A stretch of DNA of 64,000 nucleotides from Nocardia aurea (GTDB lineage Bacteria; Actinomycetota; Actinomycetes; Mycobacteriales; Mycobacteriaceae), in NCBI RefSeq assembly GCF_003123685.1, contig NZ_QCYJ01000103.1:372001-436000 (forward strand), read 5' to 3'. This document shows, piece by piece, positions 49,079 through 58,889 of this stretch. How positions within the stretch are numbered: the first letter of the stretch is position 1; each line of letters begins with the position of its first letter. The notes below the pieces were generated by a model. That model saw only the letters and a program-made list of their open reading frames with translations. It had not been told where the DNA came from and did not search any database. Made by a program: the position numbers and the translations under genes.

Positions 49079-51121
49079 GTGGCAGATCCAGCGACGTACC
49101 GTCCCGCGCCGGGCACGATTCCGGTGCAACCCGGTGTCTACAAATTCCGGGACGCACACGGTCGGGTCATCTACGTCGGTAAGGCCAAGAGCCTGCGCGG
49201 CAGGCTGAATTCCTACTTCGCCGACGTGGTGTCGCTGCATCCGCGAACCAGGCAGATGGTCACCACCGCGGCGGCCGTGGAATGGACGGTCGTCTCCACC
49301 GAGGTGGAGGCGCTGCAACTCGAATACAACTGGATCAAGGAATTCGATCCGCGATTCAACGTCAGGTACCGCGACGACAAGTCCTATCCGGTGCTCGCGG
49401 TGACCTTGAACGAGGAGTATCCGCGGCTGTTCGTCTATCGGGGCGCCAGGAAGAAGGGTGTGCGCTATTTCGGGCCCTACGCGCACGCCTGGGCCATCAG
49501 GGAGACCCTCGATCTGCTGCTTCGCGTCTTCCCGGCCCGCACCTGCTCCAACGGAGTCTTCAAGCGGCACAGCCAGATCGGGCGTCCGTGCCTGCTCGGC
49601 TATATCGACAAATGCTCGGCGCCCTGCGTCGGCCGGGTCAGCGCCGAGCAGCACCGCCGGATCGTGGAGGATTTCTGCGACTTCCTGGCCGGACGCACCG
49701 ACAGGATGGTCCGCGAACTCGAGCGCCGCATGCACGACGCCGCCGAGGAACTGGATTTCGAGACCGCCGCGCGGCTGCGCGACGATGTGCAGGCGCTGCG
49801 CCGCGCGCTGGAGAAGCAGGCGGTGGTACTCGGCACCGGAACCGACGCCGACGTGATCGCCTTCGCCACCGACGAATTGGAGGCGGCGGTCCAGATCTTC
49901 CACGTGCGCGACGGCCGGGTGCGCGGTCAGCGCGGCTGGGTGGTGGACAAATCCGGCGACGCCGTCGACGCGCCCGAGGGCGGCGGCGAGATGGCCGCGC
50001 TGGTCGAACAGTTCCTCACCCAGTTCTACGGCGAGCAGGCCTCCTACGTCGACCAGAGTCCCGACGAACAGCCCGCGGCGGTGGTGCCGCGCGAGGTCCT
50101 CGTCCCCGATCTGCCCGCCGACGCCGACCAGCTCCAGGAATGGCTCGGCAGCCTGCGCGGTTCGGCGGTGCGTCTACGGGTGCCGCAGCGCGGGGACAAG
50201 AAGGCACTCGCCGAAACCGTGGAACGCAACGCGAAGGAAGCGCTGGCACAGCACAAACTCAAACGCGCGGGCGATCTGACATCGCGGTCGGCCGCGCTCC
50301 AGGACATCCAGGACGCCCTCGAACTCGACAGCGCGCCGCTGCGGATCGAATGCGTCGACATCAGCCACGTACAGGGCACCGATGTCGTGGCCTCGCTCGT
50401 CGTCTTCGAGGACGGGCTGGCCCGCAAATCCGAATACCGGCACTACACCATCAAGGAGGCCGCGGGAGACGGCCGCTCCGACGACGTGGGCAGTATCGCC
50501 GAGGTGACCCGTCGTCGGTTCGCGCGTCTGCGCCGCGAGCGCGACGAGGCCGAGCGCACCGAACTCGACGCCGCCGGTTCCGGTGACCTCGATCCGAACG
50601 TCGCCGGAGGCGTCGAGGACGAGGGCCTCGACCTCGTCGCGCGTCCCGGGATCGATCCCACCACCGGTCGTCCCCGCAAATTCGCCTACCCGCCCAACCT
50701 GTACGTCGTCGACGGCGGCGCGCCCCAGGTCGCCGCGGCCGCGGAGGTGCTCGACGAACTCGGCATCACCGACGTCGCGGTCATCGGTCTGGCGAAGCGA
50801 CTGGAGGAGGTGTGGGTGCCGGGCGAGCCGGATCCGGTCATCATGCCGCGCAACAGCGAGGCGCTGTTTCTGCTGCAACGGGTCCGCGACGAGGCGCACC
50901 GTTTCGCCATCACCTTCCACCGCAGCAAACGTTCGCGCCGGATGACCGCTTCGGCGCTGGACTCGGTGCGCGGGCTCGGTGCGGCGCGCCGGACCGCGCT
51001 CGTCGCCCATTTCGGGTCGGTGGCCAAGCTGAAGGAGGCGACGGTGGAACAGATTACCGAGGTACCGGGCATCGGCGTAGCAACCGCGAAGGCCGTCCTC
51101 GCGGCATTGCGGGAGACCTAG
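49079..51121 (+). CDS. uvrC: UvrABC excinuclease subunit C
   Basis: UvrC makes both incisions in nucleotide excision repair. The 680-residue protein has the GIY-YIG nuclease domain (PGVYKFRDAHGRVIYVGKAK), a UVR UvrB-binding motif (LDFETAARLRDDVQALR), the UvrC RNase H-like domain (RIECVDISHVQGTDVVASLV, then YVVDGGAPQVAAA) and a C-terminal double helix-hairpin-helix (VRGLGAARRTALVAHFGS, VPGIGVATAKAVLAAL). The start is GTG. It leads the conserved uvrC-rapZ-yvcK-whiA group. Confidence 0.97.
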   Translation: MADPATYRPAPGTIPVQPGVYKFRDAHGRVIYVGKAKSLRGRLNSYFADVVSLHPRTRQMVTTAAAVEWTVVSTEVEALQLEYNWIKEFDPRFNVRYRDDKSYPVLAVTLNEEYPRLFVYRGARKKGVRYFGPYAHAWAIRETLDLLLRVFPARTCSNGVFKRHSQIGRPCLLGYIDKCSAPCVGRVSAEQHRRIVEDFCDFLAGRTDRMVRELERRMHDAAEELDFETAARLRDDVQALRRALEKQAVVLGTGTDADVIAFATDELEAAVQIFHVRDGRVRGQRGWVVDKSGDAVDAPEGGGEMAALVEQFLTQFYGEQASYVDQSPDEQPAAVVPREVLVPDLPADADQLQEWLGSLRGSAVRLRVPQRGDKKALAETVERNAKEALAQHKLKRAGDLTSRSAALQDIQDALELDSAPLRIECVDISHVQGTDVVASLVVFEDGLARKSEYRHYTIKEAAGDGRSDDVGSIAEVTRRRFARLRRERDEAERTELDAAGSGDLDPNVAGGVEDEGLDLVARPGIDPTTGRPRKFAYPPNLYVVDGGAPQVAAAAEVLDELGITDVAVIGLAKRLEEVWVPGEPDPVIMPRNSEALFLLQRVRDEAHRFAITFHRSKRSRRMTASALDSVRGLGAARRTALVAHFGSVAKLKEATVEQITEVPGIGVATAKAVLAALRET

Positions 51122-51236
51122 CGGGCACATCGGTGCACCCGCGGCCCCGGTATCGCGTACGTTGTGTGTCTGCGCCCGATACCGGAACCCGGTGCGGGAT
51201 GATCGAGAGGCCCCCAAAACACAGATCCGGTAGGAC

Positions 51237-52184
51237 ATGACACGCGTCGAATCGAACAATAGTGCGGGCAGCCCGCGGCAGGTCGCGGGTAACCGGTTCC
51301 AAGAGCAGGTCGAGGTCGTCATCGTTACCGGGTTGTCCGGTGCGGGCCGTGGTACAGCCGCGCGGGTGCTCGAGGACCTGGGCTGGTATGTCACCGATAA
51401 TCTGCCACCCGAATTATTCGGCCGCATGGTCGAACTCGGTGTCTCGGCCGAGCCACCGATAACCCGGTTGGCGCTGGTCATGGACGTGCGCAGCAGATTC
51501 TTCACCGACGATCTCACGGTGGTGATCGAGCAGTTGCGCGCCCTTGGCGTGCGCACGAGGGTGCTGTTCCTCGAGGCGTCCGACGATGTGCTGATCCGGC
51601 GCTTCGGTTTCGCCAGGCGGCGTCATCCGCTGCAGAGCGAGAGCGCCGACGGTACGTTGTCGGCGGGTATCGCCGCCGAGCGGATCCGGCTGTCCCCGGT
51701 CAAGACCGCCGCCGATCTGGTGATCGACACCACCGAACTATCGATCCACCAACTGCACAGGAAGATGGAGGAGGCATACGGCGGCGGCGCGCCTGCCGCT
51801 CTCCAGTTGACCGTGCAGTCCTTCGGTTTCAAATACGGGGTTCCGTTGGACGCCGACATGGTGTTGGATGTGCGTTTTCTACCCAATCCGCATTGGATTC
51901 CGGAACTCCGGGAGCATTCGGGACAGGACACCGTGGTCAGCGAGTACGTGCTGTCGCGTCCCGGCGCGGCCGACTATCTGAGTACCTGCCGCCACCTGGT
52001 CGATCTGACGACGAATGGTTACCGCCAAGAGGGGAAGCGATACATGACGGTGGCAGTGGGCTGCACCGGAGGCAAACACCGCAGCGTGGCGATAGCCGAG
52101 GCGCTGGGGGAGGCGATCGGCGGGGAATCGGACGGTTCCGCGGATGTGGTCCGGATCGTGCATCGGGATCTGGGGCGCGAATGA
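51237..52184 (+). CDS. rapZ: RapZ-family nucleotide-binding protein
   Basis: A 315-residue protein. In E. coli RapZ is an RNase adaptor controlling glmS through small RNAs; in actinobacteria its role is not settled. The N-terminal P-loop reads VTGLSGAGRGTAARVLEDLG, with Arg where most members have the P-loop Lys. DNLPPELF follows, and the C-terminal domain has AVGCTGGKHRSVAIAEAL. Its stop overlaps the yvcK start (ATGA), so the two are coupled. Confidence 0.93.
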   Translation: MTRVESNNSAGSPRQVAGNRFQEQVEVVIVTGLSGAGRGTAARVLEDLGWYVTDNLPPELFGRMVELGVSAEPPITRLALVMDVRSRFFTDDLTVVIEQLRALGVRTRVLFLEASDDVLIRRFGFARRRHPLQSESADGTLSAGIAAERIRLSPVKTAADLVIDTTELSIHQLHRKMEEAYGGGAPAALQLTVQSFGFKYGVPLDADMVLDVRFLPNPHWIPELREHSGQDTVVSEYVLSRPGAADYLSTCRHLVDLTTNGYRQEGKRYMTVAVGCTGGKHRSVAIAEALGEAIGGESDGSADVVRIVHRDLGRE

Positions 52185-53227
52185 CGGGGTGGGAATCGAA
52201 TCCCGCCGTCGTCGCACTCGGCGGTGGGCACGGCCTGTACGCGACGTTGACGGCGGTGCGCCGGTTGACGCGCAAGATCTGCGCCGTGGTCACGGTCGCC
52301 GACGACGGCGGTTCCTCCGGCAGGCTACGCGCGGAACTCGGCGTGCTACCGCCGGGTGACCTGAGGATGGCGCTCGCCGCGCTGGCCGAGGACCCCGACG
52401 GCGTGTGGACGAAAACCGTCCAGCATCGCTTCGGCGGGACCGGCGCGCTGGCGGGACATTCGGTCGGCAACCTGATCGTGGCCGGCCTCACCGAGGTGCT
52501 CGGCGATCCGGTCGCGGCGCTCGACGAGGTCGCCAAGATGCTGCGCATCACCGGCCGCGTGCTGCCCATGTCGCCGATCGCGCTCGACATCGAGGCCGAC
52601 GTCTCCGGACTCGAGGCCGATCCTCGGGTGAGCCGCTGCATTCGCGGACAGGTTGCGGTGGCGACGACGCCGGGCAAGGTGCGCCGAGTCAGGCTGATCC
52701 CGTCCGACCCGCCCGCGAGCACGGAGGCGACCTCGGCGATCGAGCACGCCGATCTGGTTGTGCTCGGCCCCGGTTCGTGGTTCACCAGCGTGATTCCGCA
52801 TGTGCTCGTCCCCGAGCTGCGCGACGCGCTGGTCTACACGCGAGCGCGAAAAGTCCTCGTGTTGAATCTCGCGGCGGAGCCCGGCGAGACCGCGGGCTTC
52901 TCCGCCGAGCGACACCTGCACGTATTGTCCCAGCACGCACCGGAATTCGTGGTAGACGAAGTTCTGGTCGACGCGAACAGCGTTCCGGAGGGTCGGGAAC
53001 GCGAACATGTGGCCAGGGCTGCCGAACAGTTGCGGGCCCGGGTAACCTTCAGCGATGTCGCCGAAGCGGGGACGGCCCGGCATGACCCCGGAAAGCTCGC
53101 CGCCGCACTGGATCACCTGATCCGGCAACCTCGGCCGCAAATGGCAGGGCTTCGAGTCGAGGGACGGCACATGGGCGCGGATGTGCGGTCCGGGTTGGGT
53201 GGAAAGGAGCGCGTCTCGTGGCGATGA
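52181..53227 (+). CDS. yvcK: YvcK/CofD-like protein (gluconeogenesis factor)
   Basis: A 348-residue member of the YvcK family. Homologues bind UDP-sugars and affect cell wall precursor supply and growth on gluconeogenic carbon. It shows VVALGGGHGLYATLTAVRR, VTVADDGGSSGRLR, PPGDLRMALAAL and VLGPGSWFTSVIPH. The ATG at 52181 overlaps the rapZ stop and begins right at the homology. Its end overlaps the whiA start by 10 bp. Confidence 0.94.
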   Translation: MTGWESNPAVVALGGGHGLYATLTAVRRLTRKICAVVTVADDGGSSGRLRAELGVLPPGDLRMALAALAEDPDGVWTKTVQHRFGGTGALAGHSVGNLIVAGLTEVLGDPVAALDEVAKMLRITGRVLPMSPIALDIEADVSGLEADPRVSRCIRGQVAVATTPGKVRRVRLIPSDPPASTEATSAIEHADLVVLGPGSWFTSVIPHVLVPELRDALVYTRARKVLVLNLAAEPGETAGFSAERHLHVLSQHAPEFVVDEVLVDANSVPEGREREHVARAAEQLRARVTFSDVAEAGTARHDPGKLAAALDHLIRQPRPQMAGLRVEGRHMGADVRSGLGGKERVSWR

Positions 53228-54201
53228 CAGCCGAAGTGAAAGACGAGTTGAGCAGGCTCACGGTGTCGCAGGTGAGTTCACGCAAGGCGGAGTTGTCCGC
53301 GTTGCTGAGGTTCGCCGGCGGCCTGCATATCGTCGGCGGGCGGGTGATCGTCGAGGCCGAGGTGGATATGGGATCCATCGCGCGACGGCTACGCCGGGAG
53401 ATCTTCGAGCTGTACGGGTACGGGTCCGACGTACACGTACTCGGAGCGGGCGGCCTGCGCAAGACCTCGCGGTACGTGGTGCGGGTGTCGAAGGAGGGCG
53501 AGGCGCTGGCGCGCCAGACCGGCCTGCTCGACGTGCGCGGCCGTCCGGTGCGCGGATTGCCCGCGCAGGTGGTCGGCGGCAGTATCGCCGACGCCGAAGC
53601 AGCCTGGCGCGGTGCGTTTCTCGCGCACGGCTCGCTCACCGAACCCGGGCGCTCCTCGGCGCTCGAGGTCAGCTGCCCCGGTCCGGAGGCGGCGTTGGCG
53701 CTGGTCGGCGCGGCGCGACGGCTCGGCATCACGGCCAAGGCCCGCGAGGTGCGCGGCACCGACCGGGTCGTGGTCCGCGACGGTGAGGCCATCGGCGCGC
53801 TGTTGACCAGAATGGGCGCGCAGGACACCCGGCTCACCTGGGAGGAGCGCCGGATGCGGCGCGAGGTCAGGGCGACGGCGAACCGGTTGGCCAATTTCGA
53901 CGACGCGAATCTGCGCCGTTCGGCCCGTGCCGCGGTCGCCGCGGCCGCCAGGGTGGAACGTGCGCTGGAAATTCTCGGCGAGGACGTGCCCGACCATCTG
54001 GCCGCCGCGGGCAAACTGCGCGTACAGCACCGGCAGGCGTCGCTGGAGGAACTGGGTCAGCTGGCCGATCCGCCGATGACCAAGGACGCGGTCGCGGGCC
54101 GGATCAGGCGGTTGTTGTCGATGGCGGACCGGCGTGCCAAGGAGTTGGGCATTCCGGATACCGAATCCGCGGTCACCGCCGAACTACTCGACGAGGCGTA
54201 G
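53218..54201 (+). CDS. whiA: DNA-binding protein WhiA
   Basis: WhiA is a sporulation regulator in Streptomyces and a conserved division-related factor in other Gram-positive bacteria. The 327-residue product has N-terminal LAGLIDADG-like folds (TAEVKDELSRLTVSQVSSRK, later AEAAWRGAFLAHGSLTEP) and a C-terminal helix-turn-helix (RQASLEELGQLADPPMTKDA). A GTG at 53218 or an ATG at 53224 can start it; both overlap yvcK. A strong terminator follows. Confidence 0.95.
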   Translation: MAMTAEVKDELSRLTVSQVSSRKAELSALLRFAGGLHIVGGRVIVEAEVDMGSIARRLRREIFELYGYGSDVHVLGAGGLRKTSRYVVRVSKEGEALARQTGLLDVRGRPVRGLPAQVVGGSIADAEAAWRGAFLAHGSLTEPGRSSALEVSCPGPEAALALVGAARRLGITAKAREVRGTDRVVVRDGEAIGALLTRMGAQDTRLTWEERRMRREVRATANRLANFDDANLRRSARAAVAAAARVERALEILGEDVPDHLAAAGKLRVQHRQASLEELGQLADPPMTKDAVAGRIRRLLSMADRRAKELGIPDTESAVTAELLDEA

Positions 54202-54228
54202 CGGCGCCGCGTTCAGCACACCGATTGC

Positions 54229-54280
54229 CACGACCGGCCGGGCACACCGTGAGAACACGCGGCGCGCCCGGCCGGTCGTG
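54229..54280 (+). terminator. Hairpin terminator after whiA
   Basis: CACGACCGGCCGGGC at 54229-54243 pairs perfectly with GCCCGGCCGGTCGTG at 54266-54280 and is followed by TTTCGT. It separates the uvrC-whiA group from the glycolytic operon. Confidence 0.85.
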
Positions 54281-54408
54281 TTTCGTCGGTGTTGCGGTCG
54301 CGTCGTGCGAGCTCATGAATGCCAGGTGCATGTCGGGGAGATCGGCGCAGGGCATTAGGGTGAGTGGGGCATCGGAATGAATCCGCTTGAAAGCTGAGGA
54401 GCGATAAC

Positions 54409-55428
<1,020 letters not shown>

Positions 55429-55431
55429 CAT

Positions 55432-56664
55432 ATGGGCGTCAAGACACTCCAGGATCTCCTGGCGGAGGGTGTCGAGGGTCGGGGCGTACTCGTGCGCTCC
55501 GATCTGAACGTCCCTCTCGACGACAACGGACAGATCACCGATCCCGGGCGCATCACCGCGTCGGTGCCGACATTGAAGACGCTGGTCGAGGCCGGCGCGA
55601 AGGTGGTCGTCACGGCGCATCTGGGCCGCCCGAAGGGCGAACCGGATCCGAAGTTCTCGCTGGCGCCGGTCGCGGTGAAGCTGGCCGAACTGCTCGGGCG
55701 CAACGTCCAGCTGGCGGGCGACGTCGTCGGGTACGACGCGCTGTCGCGCTCGGAGGGCCTCACCGACGGTGACGTGCTGCTGCTGGAGAACGTGCGGTTC
55801 GACCCGCGCGAGACCAGCAAGGACGACGCCGAGCGGGCGAAGCTGGCCGCGGCCCTGGTCGAACTGGTCGGCGAGGACGGCGCGTTCGTCTCCGACGGTT
55901 TCGGCGTCGTACACCGCAAACAGGCGTCGGTATTCGACGTCGCGCAGCTGCTCCCGCACTACGCGGGCACGCTGGTCGCGGCCGAGATCGAGGTGCTGGC
56001 CAAGCTCACCGCCGAAGCGCAGCGACCGTCCGCGGTGGTGCTCGGCGGGTCCAAGGTCTCGGACAAGCTGGCCGTCATCGAGGCGCTCGCCCCCAAAGTC
56101 GACACACTGGTGATCGGCGGCGGCATGTGCTTCACCTTCCTTGCCGCGCAAGGTTTCTCGGTGGGCAACTCGCTCAAGCAGGACGAGATGATCGACACCT
56201 GCAAGGGACTGCTCGATCGCTACGCCGACGTCATCCATCTGCCGCGCGACATCGTGGTGGCCGACGGATTCGCCGCCGACGCGGAATCGAAGGTGGTCGA
56301 CGCCAACAAGATTCCCGACGGCTGGATGGGCCTGGACATCGGCCCCGAGTCGGTGAGCCGGTTCTCCGCGCTGCTGACCGAGGCGAAGACGGTGTTCTGG
56401 AACGGCCCGATGGGCGTGTTCGAGTTCGAGAAGTTCGCCGCGGGCACCCGGGGCGTCGCCGAAGCGATCGTCGTCGCGACCGGCAAGGGCGCGTTCACGG
56501 TCGTCGGCGGCGGTGACTCGGCCGCGGCCGTGCGCACCCTCGGCCTGCCCGAAGACGGGTTCTCGCACATCTCCACCGGCGGTGGCGCCTCCCTCGAATA
56601 CCTCGAGGGTAAGGAACTGCCCGGCATCAGTGTTCTCGAAGACACAGCGGGAGAGGCCGAATAA
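55432..56664 (+). CDS. pgk: Phosphoglycerate kinase
   Basis: Transfers phosphate from 1,3-bisphosphoglycerate to ADP. The 410-residue product has the N-terminal RSDLNVPLDDNGQITDPGRI, VVTAHLGRPKGEPDPKFSL, LGGSKVSDKLAVIEAL and the nucleotide-binding end FTVVGGGDSAAAVRTLGL. The stop overlaps the tpiA ATG (TAATG), giving a coupled operon. Confidence 0.97.
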   Translation: MGVKTLQDLLAEGVEGRGVLVRSDLNVPLDDNGQITDPGRITASVPTLKTLVEAGAKVVVTAHLGRPKGEPDPKFSLAPVAVKLAELLGRNVQLAGDVVGYDALSRSEGLTDGDVLLLENVRFDPRETSKDDAERAKLAAALVELVGEDGAFVSDGFGVVHRKQASVFDVAQLLPHYAGTLVAAEIEVLAKLTAEAQRPSAVVLGGSKVSDKLAVIEALAPKVDTLVIGGGMCFTFLAAQGFSVGNSLKQDEMIDTCKGLLDRYADVIHLPRDIVVADGFAADAESKVVDANKIPDGWMGLDIGPESVSRFSALLTEAKTVFWNGPMGVFEFEKFAAGTRGVAEAIVVATGKGAFTVVGGGDSAAAVRTLGLPEDGFSHISTGGGASLEYLEGKELPGISVLEDTAGEAE

Positions 56665-57446
56665 TGGCACGTAAACCGCTCATCGCGGGCAACTGGAAGA
56701 TGAACCTCAATCACCTCGAGGCCATCGCCCTGGTCCAGAAGATCGCCTTCGCGCTGCCGGAGAAGTATTTCGCCAAGGTCGACGTGACGGTCGTTCCGCC
56801 GTTCGTCGACCTGCGCAGCGTGCAAACCCTCGTCGAAGGGGACAAACTCCTGCTCACCTACGGTGCGCAGGATGTCTCCACCCACGACGAAGGCGCCTAC
56901 ACCGGCGAGATCAGCGGCGCCATGCTCGCCAAACTGGGGTGCAGTTTCGTGGTGGTCGGCCACTCGGAGCGGCGGCAATACCACCTCGAGGACGACGCCA
57001 CCGTGCTCGCCAAGACCAAACAGGCGCTGAAGTACGCGATCACCCCGATCGTGTGCATCGGCGAGGGCCTGAACGTGCGCGAGGCGGGCACCCACGTCGA
57101 GTACAACCTCGAGCAGTTGCGCGGTTCGCTCAAAGGTCTGACGGCCGAACAGATCTCGAAGGTCGTCATCGCCTACGAACCGGTCTGGGCGATCGGCACC
57201 GGCAAGGTCGCCACGCCCGCCGACGCGCAGGAAGTCTGCGGCGCCATCCGTAAGGAACTGGCCGAACTGGCCTCGCCGGAAATCGCCGCCGAGGTCAGAG
57301 TGCTCTACGGCGGTTCGGTCAACGCCAAGAACGTCGGCGAATTGGTCGGTCAGACCGATATCGACGGCGCGCTTGTCGGCGGCGCATCGCTGAAGGGTGA
57401 CGAATTCGCCACCCTGTCGGCCATCGCCGCAGGCGGGCCCCTGTAA
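56664..57446 (+). CDS. tpiA: Triosephosphate isomerase
   Basis: Interconverts dihydroxyacetone phosphate and glyceraldehyde 3-phosphate. The 260-residue barrel keeps the catalytic Lys in AGNWKMNL, the His in VVGHSERRQYH and the Glu in IAYEPVWAIGTGKVATP. Two hairpins follow. In mycobacteria secG comes next, but here it is displaced about 3 kb. Confidence 0.97.
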   Translation: MARKPLIAGNWKMNLNHLEAIALVQKIAFALPEKYFAKVDVTVVPPFVDLRSVQTLVEGDKLLLTYGAQDVSTHDEGAYTGEISGAMLAKLGCSFVVVGHSERRQYHLEDDATVLAKTKQALKYAITPIVCIGEGLNVREAGTHVEYNLEQLRGSLKGLTAEQISKVVIAYEPVWAIGTGKVATPADAQEVCGAIRKELAELASPEIAAEVRVLYGGSVNAKNVGELVGQTDIDGALVGGASLKGDEFATLSAIAAGGPL

Positions 57447-57455
57447 TTGGCGGCC

Positions 57456-57477
57456 GGGGCCGCGGGTTCGCGGCCCC
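57456..57477 (+). terminator. Hairpin terminator after tpiA
   Basis: GGGGCCGCG and CGCGGCCCC form a perfect 9-bp stem with a GGTT loop, 10 bp after the tpiA stop. Confidence 0.75.
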
Positions 57478-57482
57478 CCTGT

Positions 57483-57548
57483 GTCTCGCGTCCGAGGGGG
57501 CGAAGCTGGCGACTGCGTCGCTTCGCCTCGACCCCTCGGACGCGAGAC
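57483..57548. terminator. Long hairpin downstream of tpiA (GTCCGAGGG palindrome family)
   Basis: A 17-bp perfect stem (57483-57499 with 57532-57548) carries an inner 6-bp stem GCGAAG/CTTCGC (57500-57505 with 57521-57526) and a 5-nt bulge. It may be a second terminator. Its arm GTCCGAGGGG matches the palindrome in priA. Confidence 0.65.
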
Positions 57549-57713
57549 GGGCCGCGAACGTGGGGGGCAGGTTTCGGCGGTGACAGCGAAATGCTCAGGC
57601 AGCGAAATGCTCCTCCGGCGCTCTGATGCCCGGGCGCTGCGTACGGTCTCGCGTCGGATCGACTACGGCGGCAGTCGGCGATCCGGCGATCGGCCGTCAT
57701 CGCCTGGCACGTT

Positions 57714-57945
57714 GTGAACGTGGGTTGGCGGGCTATGCCCGTGAACGGGTTTCGGGGTCCACGCCGTGAATGGGGATTTCGGGTTTCGTTGTGAACGGGG
57801 ACTTCCGGGCTACGCCCTGAATGGGGTTTCGGGGCTACGCCGCGAACGTGCGGGTCGGGTTTCGTTGCGGATGTGGGGGTTTCGGGCTTCGTCGCGAAAC
57901 GTGGGGTTCCGGGCTACGCGCGAAGCGTGGTTTCGAGGCTACGTC
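57714..57945. repeat. Degenerate minisatellite, about nine units of 25-27 bp
   Basis: Units begin near 57714, 57741, 57766, 57791, 57817, 57842, 57867, 57894 and 57920. The shared pattern is roughly GTGAACG-GGG-TTTCGGG-CTACGCC (with T/C changes and GCGAAC variants). The last unit carries the stop codon (57939-57941) and final codons of the minus-strand META lipoprotein gene. Confidence 0.8.
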
Positions 57946-58781
57946 GCGTGGAGTACCAAGCCGGTGTCGTTGTTCTTGTTGCGCAGGGTGAGGGTGTCGG
58001 CGTCGATATCGGCGGTCGCGGTGCCGTCCAGTGCCGACAGGACGGCGGATTCGACTTCCATGACCTCCGGGGGACAGGCCATCCTGGTGGTCGCGAGCCG
58101 GAAGGTGACCGGTGAACCCGAGGGGTCGATGTCGGCGGTGCCCGTCATCCTGTTGCAGCCGGTGGTGCCGGAGACGGTGCCGTCCTCGGCGATCAGCAGC
58201 GTCGGCCTGGTCTCGGCGAGGGTTTGCGACGTGGTGCGGGCATCTCGAGTGATGATCTCGGTCACCACCCAGTCGGTGCCCTTCAGCGGTTTGTCGGGGC
58301 TGGCGACCTTCCTGTCGACCAGGGTGACGGTCTGATCCTTGTCCCGCAGTGTCAGGGTGGTGCCCTCGAGCCGCCAGGTGGGGGCGGCGGTCAGCAGGGT
58401 GTTCATCCACTGGTCGGCGCCGGCCTGCGGTTCGGGGCAGCCGATCAGGGTGCTGGCGAGGTCGCCCACGCGCAGGACGTCGCCGTCGAAGGTCACCGAT
58501 CCCGACGCGGTGTTGCAGCCCGCGTAGGCGCTGACGCGGTTGTCGGTGAAGGTCAGGGTCAGCGGGCCGTCGCCGGGGATGGGCGTGCCCTGCACGGTCG
58601 TCGAGACGTAGGTATGTCCCATCGGCGTGGAAGCCGAGGTGTTCGTGGTCGGCGCGGCCGACGTCGTCGCTGTCGAGGGCGGTGTCGAGGACGACGATGC
58701 CGAATCCGGGTCGTTGTCCGAGCAGCCGACCGCCGCGAGTGCGGTGAGCAGCAACAGCGGTGCGAGACGAGCGAAGGACAT
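57939..58781 (-). CDS. Lipoprotein with two META (HslJ-like) domains
   Basis: A 280-residue product. The signal peptide ends in a lipobox LAAVGC with the lipidated Cys at about residue 20. A Ser/Thr/Pro linker of about 30 residues follows. Then come two META domains, the first with YVSTTVQGTPIPGDGPLTLT, AYAGCNTASGSV and STLIGCPEP, the second with TDWVVTEIITRDAR, SGTTGCNRMTGTADID and TTRMACPPEV. Paired cysteines occur in each. META domains occur in HslJ and other stress-related envelope proteins of unclear function. The minus-strand frame is open far upstream, but only the ATG at 58781 gives a lipoprotein signal. The 3' end lies in the tandem repeat. Confidence 0.88.
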   Translation of the reverse strand: MSFARLAPLLLLTALAAVGCSDNDPDSASSSSTPPSTATTSAAPTTNTSASTPMGHTYVSTTVQGTPIPGDGPLTLTFTDNRVSAYAGCNTASGSVTFDGDVLRVGDLASTLIGCPEPQAGADQWMNTLLTAAPTWRLEGTTLTLRDKDQTVTLVDRKVASPDKPLKGTDWVVTEIITRDARTTSQTLAETRPTLLIAEDGTVSGTTGCNRMTGTADIDPSGSPVTFRLATTRMACPPEVMEVESAVLSALDGTATADIDADTLTLRNKNNDTGLVLHAT

Positions 58782-58889
58782 GGGGCCGATGGTAGCCACG
58801 CGACCGGCCGCGTCGCGGAGGGCGCGCCAGATGCAGACCGGCCGGTCTGGCGACCCTGACCCGTTTCGGCGCGGGATATGCTCTGGCGA

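Larger units (their letters stand above)
57447..57938. other. 492-bp intergenic region after tpiA
   Basis: It contains two successive hairpins (57456-57477 and 57483-57548) and then most of a degenerate tandem-repeat array. No gene is supported. Confidence 0.7.

Noticed and set aside
58878..58889. Upstream ATG as the start of the MFS gene
   Set aside because: The GTG at 58890 begins directly at the conserved region and fits the frequent GTG use here. The four extra residues add nothing, though the ATG cannot be excluded.
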